In this document: positions 34,313-42,976 of the stretch, one piece after another
How the letters are laid out: each line of letters opens with the position of its first letter
Position numbering within the stretch: the first letter of the stretch is position 1
Assembly: GCF_035943815.1 (NCBI RefSeq)
Contig: NZ_DASZBU010000005.1
Location: 248,001-312,000, forward strand
Direction of reading: 5' to 3'
DNA: 64,000 bases
Source of the DNA: Frateuria_A sp035943815
Lineage (GTDB): Bacteria > Pseudomonadota > Gammaproteobacteria > Xanthomonadales > Rhodanobacteraceae
Made by a program: the position numbers and the translations under genes
The notes under the pieces: model-generated
The model's database searches: none
What the model was told of the DNA's origin: nothing
Seen by the model: only the letters and a program-made list of their open reading frames with translations

Positions 34313-35464
34313 GTGATCCATACGGTATGGCCGTACCTGGCCGTGATGCTGCTGGTCGCAGGGCTGTTTCCGGCGATGGAGCGGCGCTTCGGCTGGCGCG
34401 TTTTCAACGTGCTGCCGCCGATCGTTCTCACTTATCTCCTGGTGACGGCGCTGGCCGTCGTCGGGCTGTGGCAGATCAACGACGAGATCCGCGCCACGCA
34501 GTCGATGCTGGTGTCGCACATGGTGCCGGCGCTCTTGTTCCTGCTGATGATCAATTGCGACCTGCGCGCGATCTTCGCGCTCGGTCCGCGCGTGCTGGGC
34601 GTGTTCGCCTGCACCTCGGTTAGCCTGTTCATCGCCTTTATCGCCACCTATCTGCTCTACAAGCGCTGGCTGCCGGGCGATGCATGGCATCCGCTCGCGG
34701 CGCTTTCGGGCAGTTGGGTGGGCGGCACCGCCAACATGATCGCGGTGAAGCAGGGCATCGGAATGTCCGACCAGCATCTGGCGATGAGCCTGCTCACCGA
34801 TGCGCTGTGCTATTCGATGTGGGTGGTGGTGCTGTTCGCGGTGGCGCGGCTGGCGCCGGCGTTCAACCGCTTCACGCGGGCCGAGTCCAGCGGCGATCTG
34901 CAGGTGGCCGAGCGGGCGGCGACCGGACCGACAACGTCCGATGCCGTGCTGCTGTGGCTGGGCATGGCGCTGCTGGTCTCGGCGCTGGCCGCCTGGGTGT
35001 CCGGCTACCTGCCGACCTCGGCGATGGTCAGCGCGACCACCTGGACCATCCTGCTGGCCACCGGCGCCGGGCTGGTGGTGGCGCATACGCCGCTGGCGCG
35101 GTTCCCGGGCGCCGGCACGATCTCCGGTGCGCTGCTGATCAGCGTGGTGGCGGTGCTCGCCTCGCAGAGCAACTTCCACGGCATCGGCGCGGCGCCGCTC
35201 TACCTCCTATGCGGCGTGACCATCATCGCGCTGCACGCGATCCTGCTGGTGGGCTTTGCCAGGCTGTTCCGCTTCGACCTGTACCTGTGCGGGATCTCCT
35301 CGCTGGCGCACATCGGCGGCGTGGCCGCCACGCCGATCCTGGCGGCGAGCTATTCGCGCGCGCTGGTGCCGGTCGGCATCCTGCTCGCCCTGCTGGGCTA
35401 CATACTGGGCACCGGCTTCGGCCTGCTGGTGGCCTCGGTGATGTCGGCCCTGGCCGGGTCCTGA
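34313..35464 (+). CDS. DUF819 family membrane protein, probable permease
   Basis: 383 residues, ten or more hydrophobic helices, no signal peptide. The pattern ALSGSWVGGTANMIAVKQ and the C-terminal SSLAHIGGVAATPILAASY are characteristic of DUF819 (YjcL-like) proteins, which resemble ion/solute symporters. The start is GTG at 34313, preceded by GAGGGGGGGC. It heads the plus-strand half of the putative muropeptide locus, five bases ahead of an NlpC/P60 gene. Homologues often neighbour L-Ala-D/L-Glu epimerases, so transport of a murein peptide or glutamate is plausible but unproven. Confidence 0.85.
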   Translation: MIHTVWPYLAVMLLVAGLFPAMERRFGWRVFNVLPPIVLTYLLVTALAVVGLWQINDEIRATQSMLVSHMVPALLFLLMINCDLRAIFALGPRVLGVFACTSVSLFIAFIATYLLYKRWLPGDAWHPLAALSGSWVGGTANMIAVKQGIGMSDQHLAMSLLTDALCYSMWVVVLFAVARLAPAFNRFTRAESSGDLQVAERAATGPTTSDAVLLWLGMALLVSALAAWVSGYLPTSAMVSATTWTILLATGAGLVVAHTPLARFPGAGTISGALLISVVAVLASQSNFHGIGAAPLYLLCGVTIIALHAILLVGFARLFRFDLYLCGISSLAHIGGVAATPILAASYSRALVPVGILLALLGYILGTGFGLLVASVMSALAGS

Positions 35465-35469
35465 GCGCC

Positions 35470-36882
35470 ATGAGGAACAAGATCATGCGAACCACCGTTA
35501 CCGCTGCGCTGCTGGCCCTGTTGCTGGCCGTGCCGTTGCTGCACGCGCGCGAGGCATCCACGCTGCCGGTGCCGCCTTCGGGCGTGCTCGGCGTCGGCGA
35601 CGCGCAGCTGACGCCGGCGTTCTGGATCGGCCTGCAGCCGCAGCCGGACAAGGTCATCCTGGACCGCAGCCAGATCCGGGCACAGAACGACGCGCTGTTC
35701 GCCCGCGACGGATCGATGCACGATCTGCGCAAGCTGCCGGCTACGCTGTCGGCAGCTCAGGTACGCGGATGGATCGAAGGCCTGGCCCAGCCGCCGACGC
35801 GGCCGCTCTACGACGTCGAGGGCAAGCCGGTGCCGGCGGCCACGCTCGAGGCCATCGTCGATGCGCGCGCACTCGATGCGGTGCCGGCCAGCCAGAAGAC
35901 GCGCTTCGGCATGGTGGTGCGCCGCGCGGCGCTGCGCAGCTTTCCGACCACGCTGCGCGTGTTCGGCGAGGCGGGCGATACCGACATCGACCGCTTCCAG
36001 GAAACTGCCGAATTCCCCGGCACGCCGGTGGTGATCGCCCACGCCAGCCGCGACGGCCGCTGGCTGTTCGTGGTGAGTCCTCGCTACGCCGCCTGGACGG
36101 AAGCGACCAACATCGCCGAGGGCAGCCGCGCCGACGTGCTGGCCTACGTCGACAAGACGCCCTACCGCGTCGTCACCGGCGCCAAGGTGTACACCGTGTT
36201 CACCCGCGAGGCGCCGGCCGTCTCGCAGGTGGAGCTGGACATGGGTACGCGCGTGCCGGTGCTCACCGACTTGGCCGCGGACCAGCCGGTCAACGGGCAG
36301 ACGCCCTACGCCGCGCACGTGATCGAGCTGCCGGTGCGCAAGGCCGACGGCTCGCTCGCCTTCGGCCCCGCGCTGATCCAGAAGAACGCCGACACCGCCG
36401 CCGACTACCTGCCGCTGACGCCGCGCAACCTGATCACCCAGGCGTTCAAGTTCCTCGGCGAGCGCTACGGCTGGGGCCATGCCTACGACGGGCGCGACTG
36501 CTCCGGCTTCGTCTCGGACGTCTATCGCTCGATGGGCGTGCAGATGCCGCGCAACACCTCCAGCCAGGGCGTGAGCCCGGCCTTCGCGAAGCAGGCCTTC
36601 GCCAAAGGCAGCGCGCACGAAGGGCGTCTGCAGGCCGCGCAAGCGCTCGAGCTTGGCGATCTGATCTACATACCCGGCCACGTGATGCTGTCGCTGGGGC
36701 AGTGGCAGGGCCAGCCGTGGGTGATCCACGACGTGCTGGGCATGAGCTACCGCACCGCCGATGGCTCGACCAGGCACGTCAAGCTCAACGCCGTGTCGGT
36801 GACCCCCTTGCTGCCGATGCTCGCCGGCAAGGACTCCACCTTCATCGACCAGATGACCGGCATCGTGCGCATGCGGCCATGA
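35470..36882 (+). CDS. SH3-domain NlpC/P60 cell-wall endopeptidase (YkfC-like), exported
   Basis: 470 residues, signal peptide at 1-26 (TVTAALLALLLAVPLLHA; a second ATG at 35485 would also fit). Two SH3-like segments (about 140-310) precede the NlpC/P60 domain (about 325-460). The catalytic Cys is in GRDCSGFVSDVYRSMG and the His in IPGHVMLSLG. YkfC-type enzymes cut the gamma-D-Glu-DAP (or Lys) bond of free murein peptides, giving L-Ala-D-Glu for the epimerase encoded next. This pairing of genes is the strongest contextual evidence for murein peptide catabolism. Confidence 0.88.
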   Translation: MRNKIMRTTVTAALLALLLAVPLLHAREASTLPVPPSGVLGVGDAQLTPAFWIGLQPQPDKVILDRSQIRAQNDALFARDGSMHDLRKLPATLSAAQVRGWIEGLAQPPTRPLYDVEGKPVPAATLEAIVDARALDAVPASQKTRFGMVVRRAALRSFPTTLRVFGEAGDTDIDRFQETAEFPGTPVVIAHASRDGRWLFVVSPRYAAWTEATNIAEGSRADVLAYVDKTPYRVVTGAKVYTVFTREAPAVSQVELDMGTRVPVLTDLAADQPVNGQTPYAAHVIELPVRKADGSLAFGPALIQKNADTAADYLPLTPRNLITQAFKFLGERYGWGHAYDGRDCSGFVSDVYRSMGVQMPRNTSSQGVSPAFAKQAFAKGSAHEGRLQAAQALELGDLIYIPGHVMLSLGQWQGQPWVIHDVLGMSYRTADGSTRHVKLNAVSVTPLLPMLAGKDSTFIDQMTGIVRMRP

Positions 36883-36901
36883 AAACCCACGCTCGCCTCT
36901 G

Positions 36902-36979
36902 CGTCATTCCCGCGGAAGCGGGCTGCTTTGCCTTCCGGACCGGAAGCAAGATGGATCCCCGCTTTCGCGGAAATCACGT
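36902..36979. repeat. Dispersed inverted repeat (CGTCATTCCCGC type)
   Basis: CGTCATTCCCGCGGAAGCGGG at the left and GGATCCCCGCTTTCGCGG at the right form an imperfect inverted pair around a 30-base centre. This element class is common between genes in many proteobacteria. It fills most of the gap between the NlpC/P60 and epimerase genes. Confidence 0.65.
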
Positions 36980-37036
36980 CCGGCCGGGTTGCCGGTGCGC
37001 GGACCACACCAGACAGGAACAAGCCGAAGCCAACCC

Positions 37037-38134
37037 ATGAAGATCACAGACATCCAGTTCGGCATGCTGCGGGTGCCGCTGAAGACACCCTTCAAGACCG
37101 CCTTGCGCACCGTCAACGAGGTCGAGGACATCGTGGTGATGGTGCACACCGATACCGGCCAGGTCGGCTACGGCGAGGCGCCGGCCACCGCGGTGATCAC
37201 CGGCGACACGCACGGCTCCATCGTCGACGCCATCCGCCACTACATCTCGCCGCGGCTGATCGGGCAGGAGATCGCCAACCTCAACCGCCTCACCCATCTG
37301 ATCCAGGGCTCGATGGAGAAGAATTCCAGCGCCAAGGCGGCGGTGGAGATCGCCATCTACGACCTGTGGGGCCAGCTCTACGGCGCGCCGCTGTACAAGC
37401 TGCTGGGCGGCGGGGATCCGGTGATCACCACCGACATCACCATCAGCGTGGACTATATCGACAAGATGGTGGCCGACTCGGTCGCCGCGGTCGAGCGCGG
37501 CTTCGAGTCGCTGAAGATCAAGGTCGGCAAGGACATCGGCGTCGACATCGAGCGGGTCAAGGCGATCTACGCGGCGGTCGAAGGCCGCGCGCTGCTGCGC
37601 CTGGACGCCAACCAGGGCTGGAGCGCCAAGCAGGCGGTCTACGCGCTGCAGACGCTGGAGGATGCCGGCATCAAGCTGGAGCTGGTCGAGCAGCCGGTCA
37701 AGGCGCGTGACCTGGAAGGCATGCGCTATGTCACCGAGCGCGTGCACACGCCGGTGATGGCCGACGAGAGCGTGTTCGGTCCGATGGAAGTGATCGAGCT
37801 GATCCGCATGCGAGCGGCGGACATCATCAACATCAAGCTGATGAAGACCGGCGGCATCTCCAACGCCATCAAGATCGCCGACATCGCCGGCCTGCACGGC
37901 ATCGACTGCATGATCGGCTGCATGCTGGAGTCCTCGATCAGCGTCGCCGCGGCGGTGCACGTGGCGGTGGCGCGGGCCGACGTGATCACCAAGATCGACC
38001 TGGACGGGCCTTCGCTGGCGCAGTTCAACCCGGTCGATGGTGGGGTAATCTTCAACGAATCGGAGATCTCCGTGACCGACGCCGCAGGGTTGGGCATTCG
38101 CGAGATCAGGGGCCTGGAGAGGATCGACGACTGA
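37037..38134 (+). CDS. L-Ala-D/L-Glu epimerase, enolase superfamily (YkfB/YcjG-like)
   Basis: 365 residues. A capping domain is followed by a TIM barrel with all muconate-lactonising-subgroup residues: the KxK pair in LKIKVGKD, metal ligands Asp (RLDANQGW), Glu (LVEQP) and Asp (MADESVFG), and the opposite-face Lys in INIKLMKTGG. The neighbouring NlpC/P60, M19 dipeptidase and RpiR genes point to L-Ala-D/L-Glu epimerase rather than o-succinylbenzoate synthase or other dipeptide epimerases. The enzyme is cytosolic, so its substrate must be imported or made inside. It shares the TGATG junction with the regulator downstream. Confidence 0.85.
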   Translation: MKITDIQFGMLRVPLKTPFKTALRTVNEVEDIVVMVHTDTGQVGYGEAPATAVITGDTHGSIVDAIRHYISPRLIGQEIANLNRLTHLIQGSMEKNSSAKAAVEIAIYDLWGQLYGAPLYKLLGGGDPVITTDITISVDYIDKMVADSVAAVERGFESLKIKVGKDIGVDIERVKAIYAAVEGRALLRLDANQGWSAKQAVYALQTLEDAGIKLELVEQPVKARDLEGMRYVTERVHTPVMADESVFGPMEVIELIRMRAADIINIKLMKTGGISNAIKIADIAGLHGIDCMIGCMLESSISVAAAVHVAVARADVITKIDLDGPSLAQFNPVDGGVIFNESEISVTDAAGLGIREIRGLERIDD

Positions 38135-38985
38135 TGTCGCCGCTGGTCAAAATCCGTTCGGAACGCGACCAGATGTCGGCGGTGGAGCGGCGCATCGCCG
38201 ACTTCATCCTGGAAAACGCGCACCTGCTGCGCGACTACTCCTCCCAGCAGCTGGCCAACGCGCTGGGCATCAGCCAGTCCAGCGTGGTCAAGTTCACCCA
38301 GAAGCTGGGCTTCAAGGGCTACCCGGACCTCAAGTACTCGGTGGGCGAGGCGATCGCGCGCGCCGACAACGGCGATGCGCCGGCCATGGCGGCGGCGGGC
38401 GAGGGCGAGGAAGAGGGGCCTGGCGCGCTATGGCGGCACAAGTCCGAGGCGGAGGAGGCCACCCGGCTGATCAATCCGCCGCAGATCATCCAGGCGATCG
38501 CCACGGCGATCGAGCAGGCCGGGCGCGCGGGCAAGGTCTTCATCATCGGCCTGGGCGAGGATGACATCTACGCGCGCAACTTCGCGCTGCGCCTGTCGCT
38601 CCTCGGCATCCTCACCGTGCACAACTTCGACACCGCGCGGATGACCGCCAACGTGTCGGCGGCAGGGGCAGGCGACGTGTTGCTGGTGTTCTCCGAGCAC
38701 GGCAACCATCCGGCGCTGTGCAAGATCGCGCGCTACTTCCGCGAGAAGCGCGGGCAGGTGATCACCGTCACGCGGCATAACGCCAATCCGCTGCGCACGC
38801 TGGCCGATATCGCGCTGCTGGTAAGCGCGCACGACGAGCGGCCCTACATCCAGCCGCTGCTCTACCAGTCGGCCCTGCAGCACCTGCTCGACCGCGTGTT
38901 CGTGCTGCTGTGCGAAAGCCATGACGACCGCCGTGCGCAACTGCTGGCCAACCTCGACCGCATCCAGCTGATGCTGGAGCCGTGA
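38134..38985 (+). CDS. RpiR-family transcriptional regulator with SIS domain (MurR-like)
   Basis: 283 residues. The N-terminal HTH_6 domain (about 1-77) contains SSQQLANALGISQSSVVKFTQKLGFKG. A variable acidic linker (about 85-115) leads to a SIS domain (about 125-265) with FIIGLGEDD and LLVFSEHGNHP. SIS domains bind phosphosugars such as MurNAc-6-P in MurR. One base of overlap (TGATG) with the epimerase gene implies coupled translation, so it probably controls this locus in response to a wall-derived ligand. Operator and ligand are not identified. Confidence 0.88.
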   Translation: MSPLVKIRSERDQMSAVERRIADFILENAHLLRDYSSQQLANALGISQSSVVKFTQKLGFKGYPDLKYSVGEAIARADNGDAPAMAAAGEGEEEGPGALWRHKSEAEEATRLINPPQIIQAIATAIEQAGRAGKVFIIGLGEDDIYARNFALRLSLLGILTVHNFDTARMTANVSAAGAGDVLLVFSEHGNHPALCKIARYFREKRGQVITVTRHNANPLRTLADIALLVSAHDERPYIQPLLYQSALQHLLDRVFVLLCESHDDRRAQLLANLDRIQLMLEP

Positions 38986-39025
38986 TTGGCCGCGCGGACG
39001 TCCCCAGGGCTGCCGCTTCTGAGTG

Positions 39026-39147
39026 CCTCTCCCTCCCGGGGAGGGGCTGAAAGGGTGCGGCCGGTGCGCACGCTCCGCCTCGCGCGAATTCTCACCCGCC
39101 CCGTCCTTATCCGAGGACGGGGCGCCCTCTCCCGGGAGGAGAGGAGT
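39026..39147. repeat. REP-type hairpin repeats upstream of the L,D-transpeptidase
   Basis: CTCTCCCTCCCGGGGAGGGG, a CCGTCCTTATCCGAGGACGG palindrome and CCCTCTCCCGGGAGGAGAGG follow one another between the RpiR and L,D-transpeptidase genes. They match the repeat class at 24334-24412. The last hairpin lies 22 bases before the transpeptidase ATG. Confidence 0.65.
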
Positions 39148-39168
39148 TCCATTGCGCGAGGTCGCTCC

Positions 39169-39930
39169 ATGTCCAGATCCTTCCTGCTCGTCCTCGCCCT
39201 GGCCTTCGCCGGAACGGCCGCCGCCAAGGACGAGGCCGCCGCCTGGTCCGACGCCCGCCAGATGGTCGTGGTCACCACGCCCGGCTGGAACGTCGACCAC
39301 GGCACCCTGCGCACCTACACACGCACCGCCGGCGGCTGGAAGGAAATCGGCCCGCCCGCCCCGGTCACCATCGGCAAGGCCGGCGCCGGCTGGGGGCTGG
39401 GGCTCAACGCGCCGCGCCACGATGGCCCGGTCAAGCGCGAGGGCGACCTGCGCAGCCCCGCCGGCGTGTTCGGGATCGGCGAGGCGTTCGGTTATGCGGC
39501 CAAGGCCGACACCGCCATGTCCTACCGCGCGCTCAGCGCCACCGACTACTGCGTCGACGTCAGCGGCTCGCCGCAATACAACCGCATCGTCGATGCCAGG
39601 GTCGTAGGAGAGAAAGCGGTCGAGGGTTCGACCGAGCCGATGCGCCGCGACATCCACGTCAACGGTGACCAGCGCTACCGGCAGGGCTTCGTGATCGAGC
39701 ACAACCGGCAGCAACGAGCAAAGGGCGGCAGCTGCATCTTCGGCCATCTGTGGAAGTCGCCGGCCGATGCCACCACCGGCTGCACCGCCATGGCGCCGTC
39801 GCTGATGCACCGCCTGCTGGCCTGGCTTCGTCCGGAGCAGCACCCGGTGTTCGTGTTGCTGCCCAGGCAGGCCTACGAGGAACTCCAGGGCGAATGGCAC
39901 CTGCCGGCGCTGGACGGGGCCGCTCGATGA
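39169..39930 (+). CDS. L,D-transpeptidase family (YkuD fold) protein, exported
   Basis: 253 residues from the ATG at 39169; signal peptide at 1-19 (SRSFLLVLALAFAGTAAA). The catalytic region reads FVIEHN, then GSCIFGHLW and TTGCTAM, matching the His and Ser-x-Gly-Cys pattern of YkuD-type L,D-transpeptidases, with Cys in TGCTAM as nucleophile. The branch is like YafK/ErfK relatives that trim or cross-link at meso-DAP or detach lipoprotein. It acts in the periplasm on murein. The stop overlaps the next gene by four bases, tying it to the transporter and oxidase. Confidence 0.8.
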   Translation: MSRSFLLVLALAFAGTAAAKDEAAAWSDARQMVVVTTPGWNVDHGTLRTYTRTAGGWKEIGPPAPVTIGKAGAGWGLGLNAPRHDGPVKREGDLRSPAGVFGIGEAFGYAAKADTAMSYRALSATDYCVDVSGSPQYNRIVDARVVGEKAVEGSTEPMRRDIHVNGDQRYRQGFVIEHNRQQRAKGGSCIFGHLWKSPADATTGCTAMAPSLMHRLLAWLRPEQHPVFVLLPRQAYEELQGEWHLPALDGAAR

Positions 39931-41192
39931 GTCCCACCGCACGCGTGCTGGGCGGCCTGGCCGCCGGCGCCACCCTCGGACTGGTGCTGGCGGCCTGGAA
40001 TCCGCTCGCCGCCGCGCGGGTGGCCGACGTGGTGCAGCCGATCGGCAAGCTATGGTTGAACGCGCTGCAGATGACCGTCGTGCCGCTCGTGCTGGCCTTG
40101 GTCGTCGTCGGCGTCAACACCGCCAGCGACGCGGCCGCCTCGGGCCGTATCGCGCGGCGGGCGATCGTGGTGTTCATCCTGTTGCTGCTGCTCGGCGCGC
40201 TGTTCACCGCGGCGGCCGCGCCGGCACTGTTCTCGCTGTTCCCGCACAACCCGGCGCTGCGCAGTGCGCTGGATCACGCGGTGGTGAGCGGCGCCCAGCA
40301 GGCCGGACCGGTGAGCTGGTCGACCTCGTTGATTGCGATGATTCCAAGCAACGCCATCATGGCCGCCGCGCAGAGCGCCATGGTGCCGCTGGTGGTGTTC
40401 GCGCTGTTCCTCGGCTTCGCGCTGACGCGCATCGCGCCGGCGCGGCGCGCCATGCTGGTGGAGTTCTTCCAGGCGATCGCGGACGCGATGATCGTGATCG
40501 TGCGCTGGGTGCTGTGGGTGGCGCCGCTGGGCGTGTTCGCCTTGATCCTGGGCGTGTGCGCGCGCTCGGGCTTGAGCATGCTGAGCGCGCTGGGCGTGTA
40601 CGTACTGGCCGAGATCCTGCTCTACCTGGCGGTCACCGCGATGATGTACGGCGTCGCCGTGTTCTGGGGCGGCGAGAAGTTTGCCCGCTTCGTCGCGGCC
40701 CTGTTGCCCCCGCAGGCGGTCGCGATCAGTACGCAGTCCTCGCTCGCCTCGCTGCCTGCGATGCTGGAAAGCGCCGAGCGGCGGCTGGGTTACCCCAAAC
40801 AGGTCAACGCCCTGGTGCTGCCGATGGCGGTGACGCTTTGCCGCCTGACCAGCCCGGTGCAGTACCTGACCTCCGCCGCGTTCATCGCCTGGGCCTACGG
40901 CGTCGACCTGTCCGCCGCCCAGCTGGTGGCCGGCGCGGTGCTGGCGGTGGTGATCAGCCTGGGCTCGGTGGGTCTGCCGGGCGCGGTGACCTTCATCGCC
41001 ACCAACCTGCCGGTGGCGCAGTCCATGGGCCTGCCGGTGGGGCCGCTCGGCCTGATGCTGGCGGTGGACACGCTGCCCGATGCCTTCGCCACCCTCGGCA
41101 ACGTTACTGCCGACGTCACCGCCGCCAGCGTGGTGGCGCGCCAGTCGCGCGCCGACACCGCCGCCTCCGCCAACACCGACCCCCAAGCATGA
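39927..41192 (+). CDS. Dicarboxylate/amino acid:cation symporter (DAACS/SDF family), motif-variant
   Basis: 421 residues, eight or so helices plus re-entrant loops. The Ser-rich loop is present as ISTQSSLASLPAM. The second signature, normally an NMDGT-type sodium and substrate site, is replaced by VTLCRLTSPV, so coupling ion or substrate may differ from glutamate/aspartate transporters. It lies in a tight three-gene run (L,D-transpeptidase, this, FAD oxidase), all joined by 4-base overlaps. Uptake of an amino acid or small acidic peptide released from murein would suit the locus. Confidence 0.85.
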   Translation: MSPTARVLGGLAAGATLGLVLAAWNPLAAARVADVVQPIGKLWLNALQMTVVPLVLALVVVGVNTASDAAASGRIARRAIVVFILLLLLGALFTAAAAPALFSLFPHNPALRSALDHAVVSGAQQAGPVSWSTSLIAMIPSNAIMAAAQSAMVPLVVFALFLGFALTRIAPARRAMLVEFFQAIADAMIVIVRWVLWVAPLGVFALILGVCARSGLSMLSALGVYVLAEILLYLAVTAMMYGVAVFWGGEKFARFVAALLPPQAVAISTQSSLASLPAMLESAERRLGYPKQVNALVLPMAVTLCRLTSPVQYLTSAAFIAWAYGVDLSAAQLVAGAVLAVVISLGSVGLPGAVTFIATNLPVAQSMGLPVGPLGLMLAVDTLPDAFATLGNVTADVTAASVVARQSRADTAASANTDPQA

Positions 41193-42322
41193 GCCGCCTC
41201 GACTTCGACGTGATCGTGATCGGCGCCGGCATGGCCGGCGCTTCGGTCGCCTATTTCCTGGCCCCGCACGCCCGCGTGCTCGTGCTCGAGCGCGAAGCCT
41301 ACGCCGGCATGCATTCCACCGGCCGCTCGGCGGCGCTGTTCAGCGAGACCTACGGCTCGCCGCAGGTGCGCGCACTGACCCGCGCGACGCGGCCGTTCCT
41401 GGCCCATCCGCCGGAGGGGTTTGCCGGCGCGCCGATCCTGACCCCGCGCGGCGCCACGGTGATCGGCACGGCCGCGGATGCCGACCACGTGCGCGCCGAG
41501 TACGAGGCGATCCGGCCGCACACGCGCGACCTGGAACTGCACGATGCCGCCCGCCTGCGCGCGAGCGTGCCGGTGCTGCGGCCCGAAGCGGCAGTGATCG
41601 GGATGCATGAGCCGGGCGCGGCGGACATCGACGTGAACGAGCTGCACCAGGGCTTCCTGCGTGGCCTGCGCACGCGCGGCGGGCAACTTCGCGTGAACGT
41701 GGCGGTCCGCGCGATCGAGCGCACCGCCGCCGGCTGGGAGGTCGATACCGGCGATGCGGTCGTCCGCGCGCCGCTGCTGCTCGACGCCGCCGGCGCCTGG
41801 GCCGACCAGGTGGCCGCGCTGGCCGGCGTGGCGCCGCTGGGCCTGCAGCCGAAGCGCCGTTCGGCCTTCGTGTTCGAACCGCCGGCCGGCGTGGACGTGC
41901 ATCGCTGGCCGTTCGTCTGCGACATCGCCGAGACCTTCTACTTCAAGCCCGACGCCGGCCTGTTGCTCGGTTCGCCGGCCAACGCCGACCCGGTGGCGCC
42001 GCACGACGTGCAGCCGGAGGAGTACGACATCGCGCTGGGCATCCACCACATCGAGCAGGCGACCACGATGGAGATCCGCCGCCCGATCCGCACCTGGGCC
42101 GGCCTGCGCTCCTTCGTCGCCGACGGCGACCTGGTCGGCGGCTTCGCGCCGGCTGCGCCAGGCTTCTTCTGGGTGGCGGCGCAGGGCGGCTACGGCATCC
42201 AGACCAGCGCGGCGATGGGCGAGACCTGCGCGCACCTGGTGCTGGGGCGGCCGCTGCCGGCCCACCTGCAGGACGCCGGCCTGTCGGCGGCGATGCTCGA
42301 CCCGACGCGGCTGCGCCGTTGA
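41189..42322 (+). CDS. FAD-dependent amino-acid oxidase/dehydrogenase (DAO family)
   Basis: 377 residues. An N-terminal Rossmann dinucleotide fold (VIVIGAGMAGASVAYFLA) is followed by an Arg/Glu strand (VLVLERE) and STGRSAALF. Closer to the end are DAAGAWAD and a C-terminal FAD strand with FFWVAAQGGYGIQTS. The family includes D-amino-acid dehydrogenases and glycine/sarcosine oxidases. In this locus, oxidation of D-Ala (from VanX) or D-Glu is a sensible guess. Its ATG overlaps the symporter stop (ATGA). Substrate is unproven. Confidence 0.85.
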   Translation: MSRLDFDVIVIGAGMAGASVAYFLAPHARVLVLEREAYAGMHSTGRSAALFSETYGSPQVRALTRATRPFLAHPPEGFAGAPILTPRGATVIGTAADADHVRAEYEAIRPHTRDLELHDAARLRASVPVLRPEAAVIGMHEPGAADIDVNELHQGFLRGLRTRGGQLRVNVAVRAIERTAAGWEVDTGDAVVRAPLLLDAAGAWADQVAALAGVAPLGLQPKRRSAFVFEPPAGVDVHRWPFVCDIAETFYFKPDAGLLLGSPANADPVAPHDVQPEEYDIALGIHHIEQATTMEIRRPIRTWAGLRSFVADGDLVGGFAPAAPGFFWVAAQGGYGIQTSAAMGETCAHLVLGRPLPAHLQDAGLSAAMLDPTRLRR

Positions 42323-42328
42323 GGCACG

Positions 42329-42967
42329 CTAGCCGGCGACCGGCCGCGGGCGGCGCACGGTCCGGAGCTTGCCGCTGTGGCCGCCGCCGCAGAAGAACCG
42401 CTCGCCATCGGAATCCAGCCCCGAGACAACCATGCCTTCGGGCATGGCCATGCTTTCCAGGACCTCGCCCGTCCTGGGGTCGATATGCCGCAGTTCGCTC
42501 TCATCGCCTTCCCAGGTGGCGTGCCAGAGCTCGCCGTCTACCCAGGTGACGCCGGTGACGAAGCGGTTCGACGGGATCGTGCGCAGGATCGCGCCCGTAT
42601 GCGGGTCGAGCTGATGGATCTTGCGCTCGCGGTACTGGCCTACCCAGAGCGAGCCCTCGGCCCAGGCCAGCCCCGAATCGCTGCCGCCGGGTGCTGGAAG
42701 GGTGGCCAGCACGTGGCCGCTCTGCGGGTCGATCTTCTGGATGAGGTTCTCGGCGATCTGGTACAGGAACCGGCCGTCGAACGCGGTGCCGGCGTGGGCT
42801 GGCACGTCGATCGAGCGCAGCGGCTCGCCGCTTTCCGGGTCCACCGCCATCAGCTGTCCGCCGGTGGCCAGCCACGCCTGTCGTCCGTCGTACGTCACCC
42901 CGCCGATGCTGTCGACACCCGGGTAGGGTCCATGCTCGCTGATGACGTCGGCGCGGGAGGATTTCAT
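42329..42967 (-). CDS. Small beta-propeller protein (SMP-30/glutamine-cyclotransferase-like)
   Basis: 212 residues, no signal peptide. About five repeats of 40 residues begin with G-(V/L/T)-x-(Y/F/W)-DG or similar and end with (A/Q/H)-(V/K/Q/H)-(D)P-x-(S/T)-G, for example LMAVDPESGEPL, IQKIDPQSGHVL and IHQLDPHTGAIL. This indicates a beta-propeller or half-propeller. No catalytic residues are recognised. It is convergent with the FAD oxidase gene (6 bases apart) and follows a regulator on its own strand by 9 bases, so it is probably cotranscribed with that regulator. Confidence 0.7.
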   Translation of the reverse strand: MKSSRADVISEHGPYPGVDSIGGVTYDGRQAWLATGGQLMAVDPESGEPLRSIDVPAHAGTAFDGRFLYQIAENLIQKIDPQSGHVLATLPAPGGSDSGLAWAEGSLWVGQYRERKIHQLDPHTGAILRTIPSNRFVTGVTWVDGELWHATWEGDESELRHIDPRTGEVLESMAMPEGMVVSGLDSDGERFFCGGGHSGKLRTVRRPRPVAG

Positions 42968-42976
42968 GCGCGCATC

